Positions 43,375-50,631 of a stretch of 64,000 nucleotides of DNA are shown here, in pieces. The stretch lies in assembly GCA_048265185.1 (NCBI GenBank), contig JBLXBZ010000005.1, positions 1-64,000 of the forward strand. Reading direction: 5' to 3'. This DNA comes from JBLXBZ01 sp048265185 (GTDB lineage: Bacteria; Pseudomonadota; Alphaproteobacteria; Rhizobiales; Stappiaceae). Position 1 is the stretch's first letter. The number at the start of each line of letters is the position of its first letter. Below the pieces are notes generated by a model, which saw only the letters and a program-made list of their open reading frames with translations, was not told where the DNA came from and searched no databases. The translations under genes and the position numbers were made by a program.

Positions 43375-43860
43375 ATGAAAAAATTTGCTCTCGCCGCAAT
43401 GACGGCATTGACGCTTTACGGTGTTGCGCCGGCGACGGTCTATCTGGGCGCGCCGGCGACGGCGGAAGCGCGCGACGTTCGTCGTTCGGTGAATGTTCAT
43501 TCAAATAGAAACGTTAACGTTCATTCGAATAAAAATGTCAACGTTCACACGAATAAGAACGTGAATGTTCATTCAAACAAGAACGTCAACGTTAATAAGA
43601 ACGTTAATGTCAATAAGAACGTCAACGTGAACGTGAATAATTATAATGGCCGCTATTACGATAATCGTTACAGCCCGGCTGCCGCGGCGGCGCTGGCGGT
43701 GACGGCCTTCGCCGTTGGAACCGTCGTTGCTTCGTTGCCCAAGGGATGTACGAATGTGGTGGTGAACGGGATCGCCTATCAGCAATGTGGCGGCACATGG
43801 TACGCGCCGCGATATCAGGGGTCTTCGGTGACTTATGTGGTGGTGAACCCACCCAGATAA
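43375..43860 (+). CDS. Secreted protein with Asn-Val heptad-like repeats
   Basis: A 161-residue protein starting at ATG 43375 after AAAGGA. After a signal peptide it has a low-complexity block (about 38-85) of NVNVHSNK and NVNVNK units, then a hydrophobic segment AAAALAVTAFAVGTVVASLP, and a conserved-looking end with two Cys (CTNVVVNGIAYQQCGGTWYAP...TYVVVNPP). This layout of repeat, one helix and a GGTWY tail recurs next to DUF2092 genes. Function unknown; probably cell-envelope. Confidence 0.75.
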   Translation: MKKFALAAMTALTLYGVAPATVYLGAPATAEARDVRRSVNVHSNRNVNVHSNKNVNVHTNKNVNVHSNKNVNVNKNVNVNKNVNVNVNNYNGRYYDNRYSPAAAAALAVTAFAVGTVVASLPKGCTNVVVNGIAYQQCGGTWYAPRYQGSSVTYVVVNPPR

Positions 43861-43880
43861 GGATAAACGCCGAGCGCTTG

Positions 43881-43906
43881 CGCCGGCCCGCAAAAGCGGG
43901 CCGGCG
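43881..43906 (+). terminator. Strong rho-independent terminator
   Basis: Perfect 11-bp GC-only arms (CGCCGGCCCGC / GCGGGCCGGCG) with an AAAA loop, followed a few bases later by CTTTT; 20 bases after the repeat-protein stop. Confidence 0.85.
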
Positions 43907-43965
43907 TGCGATCTTTTAGCTGGGCCTGATTTAGCCGGGCCTTGGTTGGCGTCAGGTGGTTGGCG

Positions 43966-45114
43966 TCAGGCGGGTCGTCCTCGCGCGGCGGCGGCGAATT
44001 GAGTTCTGTTGCGTCCATCGGTTTTCGCCCGATAAAGGGCGTCGTCGGCGCTGGAGAGCAGTTCTTCGATGGAAAGACTCGTCTCGCCCATGGAAACGCC
44101 GCTTGAGAGGGTGATGGGCCTGTTGAACAGGCGCTTTGTTTCTTCTTCAAAGCGCGTGCGAATTTGATTGGCCCGTATAAGCGCGCAGTTTTCATTTGTG
44201 TTTGGCAATAGCGCCGCGAATTCTTCGCCGCCTATGCGCGCCATCAATTCCCCGGAACGCATGAATTTATTGGCGATGTCGGCGAAAACCTTCAGCGCCT
44301 GATCTCCAGCCGCGTGTCCAAGCTGGTCATTGACCTGCTTGAAATGATCAAGGTCAAATAGGATCAGGGCGAGCGTTGAAGGGTTCTTTCTACTGACGTA
44401 AAGGTTTTCGCAAAAATCGTTAAATTGGCGCCGGTTGGGAAGGCCGGTTAATGAATCGGTGTAAGCGGCGCGATGCAGAACGGCGGCGGAACTTTCTTTC
44501 GAGAGCGAAAGCAGCAGAAAGCCAAGCACGACCGAATAGGAAATGGTCTCCATCATTCCCAACTGCAAATAGATATTGAGCTGATCCATATGGGAGGAGT
44601 AATTGGGGAAGCCGGCGTAGAATAGAGAGACGCTGAGATTCACCACGATATGAAAGCAGGTCAGGCCAATTGTTTGAATTCGCGTCGCCCGGGCCACGCC
44701 CTTATCGAGAGCAAGCAACTCCCGAATGATGCAGATTCCAAAGGTGAGGGTAATGAGCGCGCGGAAGATCGGCAAGCTCTGCGCGCCCAGATGCGGGCTG
44801 AGCGCGTACCATAGAAAAGGCGCTGAGAATAACAGTGGCCATTTATTCTTCTTTTTGCTGACAGTGCGTAATCCACCAACAACGCAGCTTAGAACGGAGA
44901 AACCAAGGCCTACGGCGATATATTTTGAAATAGAATCAGAAAAAAAATGAGAATAATATACTGAAGGTATAAAAAATATTTGGATGTAGCCTATCGACCA
45001 CCATAATAATTCTTTATGTTTTTTCTCTGTTAACCAGCTTGTAAGCATAAGAATGCTCAGGGAGATGTATATTGTGCTGCATAGCACAAATAATACTGGA
45101 AGCTTAAATCCCAT
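43966..45114 (-). CDS. Membrane-bound diguanylate cyclase
   Basis: A 382-residue protein. The first 205 residues form about seven hydrophobic helices of MASE type; the rest is a GGDEF domain with an intact active site ARIGGEEF and the DSLTGLPNRR and FDLDHFKQVND segments, so it should make cyclic di-GMP. The slot for the inhibitory RxxD site reads RSGE, so classic product inhibition may be weak or absent. Single gene, AT-rich promoter region. Confidence 0.9.
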   Translation of the reverse strand: MGFKLPVLFVLCSTIYISLSILMLTSWLTEKKHKELLWWSIGYIQIFFIPSVYYSHFFSDSISKYIAVGLGFSVLSCVVGGLRTVSKKKNKWPLLFSAPFLWYALSPHLGAQSLPIFRALITLTFGICIIRELLALDKGVARATRIQTIGLTCFHIVVNLSVSLFYAGFPNYSSHMDQLNIYLQLGMMETISYSVVLGFLLLSLSKESSAAVLHRAAYTDSLTGLPNRRQFNDFCENLYVSRKNPSTLALILFDLDHFKQVNDQLGHAAGDQALKVFADIANKFMRSGELMARIGGEEFAALLPNTNENCALIRANQIRTRFEEETKRLFNRPITLSSGVSMGETSLSIEELLSSADDALYRAKTDGRNRTQFAAAARGRPA

Positions 45115-45245
45115 TACATTCTTCTTTGGCTTATGGCCTTAATATTATGATCATTATATGTGCGATTAATATAAGAATCACGTGTAATATACGTATAATT
45201 TCGTAAATTTGTGACAATTTTCAAACAATATTATGTGAGCTCCGC

Positions 45246-46220
45246 TCAGCCAGAAGCGGCGACTTTCTCGTTCTCGTCGATGGTGACCTGATAACTCAGG
45301 CCTTGAGCGTTCCACGCCAGCTGCGCGGCGCCATTGACGGCGCTTGGCACAATTTTTTCAAGAAGCTTCAAGCCGAACTCCCGATGGTTGAGCGAGGGGG
45401 GCGCGGGGGTGTTCGGATCGCGCCAACTGAACCATAATTTTCCGTTCTGGTCGTTCTGGTCGTTCTGGCTTGCTGACAAGCAAATATGGATCGGCTTGTT
45501 GTGAGGGCGGACTATCGCTCCTTCCTGCAGCGACAGGCTGGCTAATTCGTAAAGGGCCAAGCCTAGATAAAGCGTAGCGTTGGGGGCGAGGGAGATATCT
45601 TCGATCTCCGTTTGGAACTGCCGCTCTGGATCGGATGCGAGCGGCCAGACCTGATGGCGAAAAAGTTCGTTGAATGTGGCGCCTTGCCAATTCGCGGCGG
45701 TGATTAGGTCTTGCGACCTGGAAAGCGCTTGCAGGCGGCCGTTGAACTGTTGCAGAAAATTTGAGATGGAGCTTTCATCGCGTGCGGTTTGGCTCGCCAT
45801 GCTCTGGACGATGGCGAGCAGGTTTTTTGACCGGTGGGAGACCTCACGTAATAATGTGTTGACCGCGCGGGTTTGCTGAAGATCTTCGGTGACGTTGCGC
45901 GCCGAGCCGACGAGACCAATCATGTGGCCGGCCGTGTTGCGGGAGGCGGCGAAATTGAACTCATAAATCTGGCCGTCGTCTTCCTGCTCGCAGATGACTT
46001 TGGCGGCTTCGCCCGTGCTTAAAACAATTTCCTTAGCGCGGCGAGTTTTTTGGAAAATAGCGTTGGGAAGAACCTCTTCATCTGTTTTTCCTGCGACGTT
46101 TCCTTTGCGCCATCGCCGCGGAGGATTATCCATCCAAAGGTATCGCAGCTGCAGATCCTGCTCAAAAAGCGTTATTTTACTATGGGACAGAATAGCGGCA
46201 ATATTATTCAGATTACGCAT
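45246..46220 (-). CDS. PAS-HWE family histidine kinase, likely with a degenerate ATP site
   Basis: A 324-residue soluble protein: an N-terminal PAS domain (about 10-115, YEFNFAASRNTAGHMIGLVGSARNVTEDL) and an HWE-type kinase core. The phospho-acceptor box LREVSHRSKNLLAIVQSMA is intact, as is NWQGATF. The ATP-binding N-box, normally HELATNAxKYGAL, reads YELASLSLQEGAI, so the Mg-binding Asn is gone, and the G-box is weak. HWE kinases feed PhyR, encoded 400 bp away on the same strand. It could act as a phosphatase, a scaffold or a partner of another kinase. Confidence 0.82.
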   Translation of the reverse strand: MRNLNNIAAILSHSKITLFEQDLQLRYLWMDNPPRRWRKGNVAGKTDEEVLPNAIFQKTRRAKEIVLSTGEAAKVICEQEDDGQIYEFNFAASRNTAGHMIGLVGSARNVTEDLQQTRAVNTLLREVSHRSKNLLAIVQSMASQTARDESSISNFLQQFNGRLQALSRSQDLITAANWQGATFNELFRHQVWPLASDPERQFQTEIEDISLAPNATLYLGLALYELASLSLQEGAIVRPHNKPIHICLSASQNDQNDQNGKLWFSWRDPNTPAPPSLNHREFGLKLLEKIVPSAVNGAAQLAWNAQGLSYQVTIDENEKVAASG

Positions 46221-46324
46221 TCAAGCCTTGGAGAAAAAGACGTTAGCAGGATGTCGTCATGATCTTACCGGAGGTCTAGCCTGATGAAAAGCGGCGTTCT
46301 ACGGGGGAGGATCTTGGATAAAAA

Positions 46325-46354
46325 CCAGTCCGCTCGACGTTATGAGCGAACTGG
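46325..46354 (-). terminator. Terminator after the DUF1328 gene
   Basis: CCAGTCCGCTC / GAGCGAACTGG arms with one mismatch and an 8-base loop; on the minus strand a TTTTT run follows. It isolates the DUF1328 gene from the kinase downstream. Confidence 0.75.
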
Positions 46355-46383
46355 CCTTTTGCGCGAGGGGAATATCTGAGTTT

Positions 46384-46545
46384 CTAGCGTCGAACGAAAC
46401 GGGATATAATTGAAATGGCGAATAAAATTAGAAATACGACAAATAATACTTGAGCAATTGACGCGGATGCGCCGGCGATGCCGCCGAATCCAAGAACGCC
46501 GGCGATGATTGCAACAATGAGAAACAGTAAAGCCCAGTTAAGCAT
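46384..46545 (-). CDS. DUF1328 small membrane protein (YtjA-like)
   Basis: A 53-residue protein with two hydrophobic helices: it begins MLNWALLFLIVAIIAG, continues VLGFGGIAGASASIAQVL and ends ISRFVRR. This is the DUF1328 family pattern, common in alphaproteobacterial stress regulons. A GGGAG site lies 7 bases before the ATG. It sits between the kinase and phyR with its own terminator, fitting a general stress response output. Confidence 0.88.
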   Translation of the reverse strand: MLNWALLFLIVAIIAGVLGFGGIAGASASIAQVLFVVFLILFAISIISRFVRR

Positions 46546-46612
46546 GGTAAGCTCCCTTTCTTTCTTACTTTAACAATTATTTGCCGGAAGAATCGTTCCA
46601 TGAATTTGCTTT

Positions 46613-47383
46613 TTATTTTGAATGAAAGAAAAGCGCTTGTGAGATCAGCGCTTTGACCATATCGGCGTTGAAAGGTTTGGTGACGAGAAAGGCCGGTTCC
46701 GGACGCTCTCCCGTGAGCAGTCGTTCAGGAAACGCGGTGATGAAAATAACGGGCAATGAACCTGACTTGAGAATGTCATTGACCGCGTCGATCCCTGAAC
46801 TGCCGTCGGCCAGTTGAATGTCCGCGAGAATAAGGCCCGGACGATCGTCCCTCACCTGCGCCAGAGCCTGATCGCGGGTGCGGGCGACGCCGAAAACCTG
46901 ATGTCCGAGCGTTTCGACCATATTTTCGATTTCCGCGCTGATCAGCGGCTCGTCTTCAATGATCAGGATTCGCGTCGCCATTTGCTCGGCGATTTCCTCT
47001 CCGGCCTGATTGATGAGTTTGGTCAGTTCCTGTTCGTTGATTCCCAAAATTTGCGCCGTCTCGCTCTGGGTGAAAGCTTCTACGGCGCTAAGCAGAAAGG
47101 CTTGTCGGTTCAACGGGGTCAATTTTTGCAGCGCGCCGTCGGCGCCGTCCTCTCCCGCGGTTCCTACAATCCTGTCCGCGTCCAGGGTTCGCCAAACGGC
47201 GTTGAAAAGTTTGAAAAGTCCGATTTTAGGTGAAAGGGTTTTATCCATAAGGGTTTGGTCGGCGACGAGCGCTTCCAAAGCCGCCGCCACATAGGCGTCG
47301 CCGCGCGCCTGAGTTCCGGTGAGCGCGCGCGCGTAGCGGCGTAAGAAGGGAATGTGGGGCGCGATGGTTGCTGCCAGGGGCAT
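46613..47383 (-). CDS. phyR: PhyR, response regulator and anti-anti-sigma factor
   Basis: A 256-residue protein: residues 1-130 are a sigma-factor mimic (sigma2/sigma4-like, LTPLNRQAFLLSAVEAFTQSETAQILGI) and 138-256 a receiver domain with the acidic pair EDE, the phosphorylated Asp in LILADIQLADGSSG and the Lys in VTKPF. When phosphorylated it binds NepR and frees EcfG. A perfect EcfG promoter lies upstream, so it is under positive feedback. Confidence 0.95.
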   Translation of the reverse strand: MPLAATIAPHIPFLRRYARALTGTQARGDAYVAAALEALVADQTLMDKTLSPKIGLFKLFNAVWRTLDADRIVGTAGEDGADGALQKLTPLNRQAFLLSAVEAFTQSETAQILGINEQELTKLINQAGEEIAEQMATRILIIEDEPLISAEIENMVETLGHQVFGVARTRDQALAQVRDDRPGLILADIQLADGSSGIDAVNDILKSGSLPVIFITAFPERLLTGERPEPAFLVTKPFNADMVKALISQALFFHSK

Positions 47384-47416
47384 GAAACTCTCCGATTGTC
47401 ATGTGCTTGCGGATTT

Positions 47417-47441
47417 AACGCCAGAGCGGAAAAGTGGTTCC
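47417..47441 (-). promoter_or_regulatory. EcfG-type promoter of phyR (GGAAC-N16-CGTT)
   Basis: On the minus strand GGAAC (47441-47437) and CGTT (47420-47417) are separated by exactly 16 bases, a perfect match to the alphaproteobacterial EcfG consensus, about 35 bases upstream of the phyR start. Confidence 0.85.
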
Positions 47442-47469
47442 TTCGAAAAGATATTTTTTAAAATTGAGG

Positions 47470-47495
47470 GGAAACTTTTTCCTCTCCCGGGCGTT
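47470..47495 (+). promoter_or_regulatory. EcfG-like promoter of nepR-ecfG (GGAAA-N17-CGTT)
   Basis: GGAAA at 47470-47474 and CGTT at 47492-47495, 17 bases apart; one mismatch in the -35 element. It lies 70 bases upstream of nepR, where self-activation of nepR-ecfG is usual. Confidence 0.65.
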
Positions 47496-47566
47496 AACGC
47501 ATGTCAACATAGGCTCAAAACGCTTCGCCGCCGGCGGTTTCGCACGTGGGCGGCGGGGGTGGATTG

Positions 47567-47842
47567 ATGCGAATAAACACAAAGGCGCCTGGCATGGAAA
47601 ATGTCTCGAAGAAAAACCCTGCGACGCCGCCCGCTTCTGCAGAAAATACGATGGAGGCGGTCGGCCCTCGCCCGAAAGAGCGCTCTCATGCGCAGCAGGT
47701 GATTGGTCAGAAGCTTCAGGAAATGTACGCGCAAATGCTGAGCGAGCCTATTCCAACCCGGATTATTGATTTGCTGGAGCAGCTCGACGCGGTTGAATCG
47801 GCTGAGGCCGAACGAAAATCAAATGATGGAGGTCAGGAATGA
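47567..47842 (+). CDS. nepR: NepR anti-sigma factor
   Basis: About 91 residues. The defining motif IGQKLQEMYAQMLSEPIP followed by TRIIDLLEQLD forms the two helices that clamp EcfG or PhyR. The N-terminus is disordered and variable; ATG 47567 or ATG 47594 could be the start. The stop overlaps the ecfG start by 4 bases (ATGA), which ties the amounts of anti-sigma and sigma together. Confidence 0.93.
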   Translation: MRINTKAPGMENVSKKNPATPPASAENTMEAVGPRPKERSHAQQVIGQKLQEMYAQMLSEPIPTRIIDLLEQLDAVESAEAERKSNDGGQE

Positions 47843-48408
47843 ACGAACAGGATGACCCCCTCTCGTCTTCGCAGGCGACTAAGGCGGAGCTTTTACGGGT
47901 CTTGCCGAATTTGCGCGCTTTCGCCATGTCCCTTTGCGGCGCGAGCGACCGCGCCGACGATCTTGTGCAGGAAACCGTGGTCAAGGCGTGGAGCAAGCTT
48001 CATACGTTTCAGGAAGGCACGAATCTGCGAGCTTGGCTGTTCACGATCCTGCGCAATGAGTTCTACACCCAATTGCGCAAAGGGCGGCGGGAGGTGGCCG
48101 ATGAAGACGGGGTGTTTTCCGAGCGGTTGACCACGCCCGCCGGCCAGATGGGCCATTTGGATTTGCAGGACTTCAAGAAAGCGCTGACATGCCTGCCCGA
48201 TGATCAGAAAGAAGCGTTGATTCTGGTGGGCGCTTCGGGGTTTTCCTATGAAGAGGCGGCGCAAGTGTGCGGCGTCGCGGTGGGCACCGTGAAAAGCCGG
48301 GTGAGCCGGGCGCGTCGTCGCCTCGCCGAATTATTGGAGCTTGAGGGCGATGGCGAATTTGGCGCGGACGCCATCTCAAACCAGATTTTGTCCTGCGCGG
48401 GCGCTTGA
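47839..48408 (+). CDS. ecfG: EcfG-family ECF sigma factor
   Basis: A 189-residue ECF sigma factor with sigma2 (FAMSLCGASDRADDLVQETVVKAW) and sigma4 (LPDDQKEALILVGASGFSYEEAAQVCGVAVGTVKSRVSRARRRLAELL) regions. It directs transcription of the general stress regulon from GGAAC/CGTT promoters, several of which are visible in this window. Co-transcribed with its anti-sigma factor NepR. Confidence 0.95.
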   Translation: MNEQDDPLSSSQATKAELLRVLPNLRAFAMSLCGASDRADDLVQETVVKAWSKLHTFQEGTNLRAWLFTILRNEFYTQLRKGRREVADEDGVFSERLTTPAGQMGHLDLQDFKKALTCLPDDQKEALILVGASGFSYEEAAQVCGVAVGTVKSRVSRARRRLAELLELEGDGEFGADAISNQILSCAGA

Positions 48409-48455
48409 GGCGCCTGTGTGGTTGATTTGAGAGATGAATTCGCGCCGCCGATGGT

Positions 48456-49547
48456 TCACCGATCTGGCCGCGGGCGCATGTGCACCATGAAACAATAGCA
48501 GATCAGTAAAATCGGAATGGCGAGAAACGCGCCGATCGGCCCCCAGAGCCAAAGCCAGAACGCCAGACTGCAAAACACCAAAAACGGGTTCAAGGTCATG
48601 GCTTTGCCAACAACGGTGGGGGTCACGAATTGCGCCTCCACAAGGTTTAGCGCCAGAAATGTCAATGGCGGTAGAAGGCCCATGCTGATCGTGTCGAAAC
48701 TGGCGAGGCCCACAAGCGTTAAAATGGCGATCATGGCGGCCGGCCCCAGATAAAGCACATAGTTGAGCAGGGCGGCGAGAGCGCCCCACAGGATTGGCGA
48801 GGGCGCTCCGATAAGGGTCATGGCGATGGTGGTGGCCACGCCCAGCCCCAGATTGATGGCGGTGATGGCCAGTACGTAGCGTGAGACGAAAGCCTCCGCG
48901 TCTCGCAGAATGCGGGCGGCGCGCCAGCGGGCGATCTTGGAAAGGCAGAGCGAGAGAATAAAAACGCGAATTGAGGCGCGCGTGGCGAGAAAAAAATAAA
49001 AACTGCCAAGAAACAGAAGCAATTGCCCGAGAGCGGCGGGAGCGAAAATGACAAGCTGCTGGATTTCATCAGTTTGATCGACGGAGACCACCATGGTTGA
49101 TTTGCCCGGATCAAGCGCGCCGCGCAAATTTTCGCGCAATGCAGACAAGTCGTTCAAGGGCTCGCGCAGCCCGCTCAGCGCCGACTGCACGCTTTCCCAC
49201 ACTTGCGGCGCGCGCTCTATCCAAGCCGCCAATGGGGCGTAAAAGGCGGCGCTGAGAACCGTGAGGAGTCCTAGAACCAGCAGCATCACCACTGCGGCGG
49301 CTAGAGGCGGGGTGAGTCCGAGAGCTTCTATGCGGCTGGCCAGCGGGCCGAACATCAAGCCAAGAACAACGCCGGCGGCGATGGGCGCCATAACCACTTG
49401 CGCCAGCGACAAGGCGATGAGGACGGCGATTAGGCCCATGGCCAGAATGGCGCAGATCTGACCATAGTGGAGCAATTGCTCGAATTGCGGGGCGGGGCCG
49501 TTTTTATACGGTCCGACGCGCCAGTCCCGTCTATTGAATTTTTGCAA
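48456..49547 (-). CDS. AI-2E-family (PerM-like) membrane transporter
   Basis: A 363-residue protein with eight or so hydrophobic segments of the AI-2E/PerM family (NLGLGVATTIAMTLIGAPSPILWGALAALLNYVLYLGP, EAQFVTPTVVGKAMTLNPFLVFCSL). It starts with TTG after AGGAGACGG. Substrate unknown; some relatives export autoinducers or move Na+/H+. A near-consensus EcfG promoter upstream suggests stress control. Confidence 0.85.
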   Translation of the reverse strand: MQKFNRRDWRVGPYKNGPAPQFEQLLHYGQICAILAMGLIAVLIALSLAQVVMAPIAAGVVLGLMFGPLASRIEALGLTPPLAAAVVMLLVLGLLTVLSAAFYAPLAAWIERAPQVWESVQSALSGLREPLNDLSALRENLRGALDPGKSTMVVSVDQTDEIQQLVIFAPAALGQLLLFLGSFYFFLATRASIRVFILSLCLSKIARWRAARILRDAEAFVSRYVLAITAINLGLGVATTIAMTLIGAPSPILWGALAALLNYVLYLGPAAMIAILTLVGLASFDTISMGLLPPLTFLALNLVEAQFVTPTVVGKAMTLNPFLVFCSLAFWLWLWGPIGAFLAIPILLICYCFMVHMRPRPDR

Positions 49548-49573
49548 ATTTCCGTCTCCTTGCGTTACATCTA

Positions 49574-49599
49574 AATGCGATAAAGGCGCAATTCGTTCC
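49574..49599 (-). promoter_or_regulatory. Near-consensus EcfG promoter of the AI-2E gene
   Basis: On the minus strand GGAAC (49599-49595) and CATT (49577-49574) 17 bases apart; one mismatch from CGTT. About 30 bases upstream of the AI-2E start. Confidence 0.5.
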
Positions 49600-49648
49600 C
49601 TTTTTTCTTATTGGCGGGAAGCCGGCGGGGGAAAACTGCGGGGCGTGG

Positions 49649-49673
49649 GGAACGAAACGACGGCGTTAGCGTT
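49649..49673 (+). promoter_or_regulatory. EcfG-type promoter (GGAAC-N16-CGTT) of the DUF883 operon
   Basis: GGAAC at 49649-49653 and CGTT at 49670-49673 with a 16-base spacer; perfect consensus, about 115 bases before the DUF883 gene and in the same direction. Confidence 0.8.
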
Positions 49674-49786
49674 GGAGATCGTATGCAGGGCGTAAAAGCG
49701 CCGTCTGTCAATTTGCGTTATATTGAAACGCTAGGCGTTTGACGGGCAAATATGCGATAAAAACGAACATGGTTGGAGAATCGAAC

Positions 49787-50122
49787 ATGGTTGAGAAAAC
49801 GCAAGCCACGAAAGCGGATAATACGGCGGCCTCAAGCGAGGATCTGAACGCTCAGTTGGAGGCGTTGAAGGCGGATATCGCCGCTTTGGCGCAAACGGTC
49901 GCCTCAATCGCCGGAGGCCGGGCGAATGCGGTGAAAGACAAGGCCGCCTCGGTTGCCGATGACGTGAAGCGCGCCGGTGGACAGATCAACGACGAAGCGC
50001 GCCAGCAATTGGGCGCCGTGGAAGAAGAAGCGGGGCGCCTTGTGCGCGAACGCCCGTTGACTTGCCTTGCGGCGGCGGCTGGCGTTGGCCTTTTGCTGGG
50101 CTTGATCACCCGCCGGAATTGA
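49787..50122 (+). CDS. DUF883/ElaB-YqjD-like membrane-anchored protein
   Basis: A 111-residue protein starting at ATG 49787 (GGAG 9 bases before). A long amphipathic helical part with apolipoprotein-like AVKDKAASVADDVKRAGGQI is followed by a C-terminal anchor LTCLAAAAGVGLLLGLITRRN. E. coli relatives bind ribosomes at the membrane in stationary phase. It heads an operon driven by an EcfG promoter. Confidence 0.85.
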   Translation: MVEKTQATKADNTAASSEDLNAQLEALKADIAALAQTVASIAGGRANAVKDKAASVADDVKRAGGQINDEARQQLGAVEEEAGRLVRERPLTCLAAAAGVGLLLGLITRRN

Positions 50123-50150
50123 GACGTCAAAACGAGCTGGCGGAAACAAC

Positions 50151-50576
50151 ATGATTATGAAAACGCTTGCCGAATTGATTGCGGCTGATATTCGACGGGA
50201 ATACAAGGGCGAAATGCGCCAGCTGGAGATTGGCGCCGCCGCCGCTTTGGCGCTTGTCGTCGCGGCCGGCTTCGCGGTGGCGGGAGTTTATCTCGCCCTC
50301 TGCGACGTCTTTGGCTATCGAGACGGGGCTTTGGTTCTGGCCGGGGGGTTGACGCTGCTGGCGGCGCTCTTGCTGATGGCGCGTTCTCTGATGGAGGCGC
50401 GGGCGCGGCGAAGGCGCGAGCAAATTCTGGCCGCTCGGATCTCGCAGACCCAGGCGGCTCTCAAGCAAGACGGCGAGGAATTGGCCGAAAAGCTTTTGGG
50501 AGACGGCAAGAGATTGAGGTTTGCTCCGGCTGTGCTCGCCTTCGCGGCGGGTTTCGCTTTTGCGCGCTTTAAATGA
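50151..50576 (+). CDS. Holin-superfamily-like (DUF1469 type) membrane protein
   Basis: A 141-residue protein with an N-terminal amphipathic helix (TLAELIAADIRREYKGEMRQ), two central membrane helices (42-65 and 75-95) and a charged tail ending in a short hydrophobic segment. This matches the 'phage holin family'/DUF1469 proteins that commonly follow DUF883 genes; a phage link is not implied. Follows DUF883 by 28 bp. Confidence 0.75.
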   Translation: MIMKTLAELIAADIRREYKGEMRQLEIGAAAALALVVAAGFAVAGVYLALCDVFGYRDGALVLAGGLTLLAALLLMARSLMEARARRRREQILAARISQTQAALKQDGEELAEKLLGDGKRLRFAPAVLAFAAGFAFARFK

Positions 50577-50631
50577 CAGACCTGTGATGCGGCGCTTATG
50601 GGCGCCGGCGACAGTCTAGGCGGAATGTTTT

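Noticed and set aside
43486..43640. CRISPR-like or minisatellite array
   Set aside because: The repeats are in-frame coding units of the Asn-Val protein, without spacers.
46546..46612. EcfG promoter for the DUF1328 gene
   Set aside because: A GGAAC is present on the minus strand, but the nearest CGTT-like element is TGTT at about 19 bases, too far for the consensus.
50151..50576. Prophage remnant suggested by the holin-like protein
   Set aside because: No other phage genes; this family usually accompanies DUF883 proteins on bacterial chromosomes.
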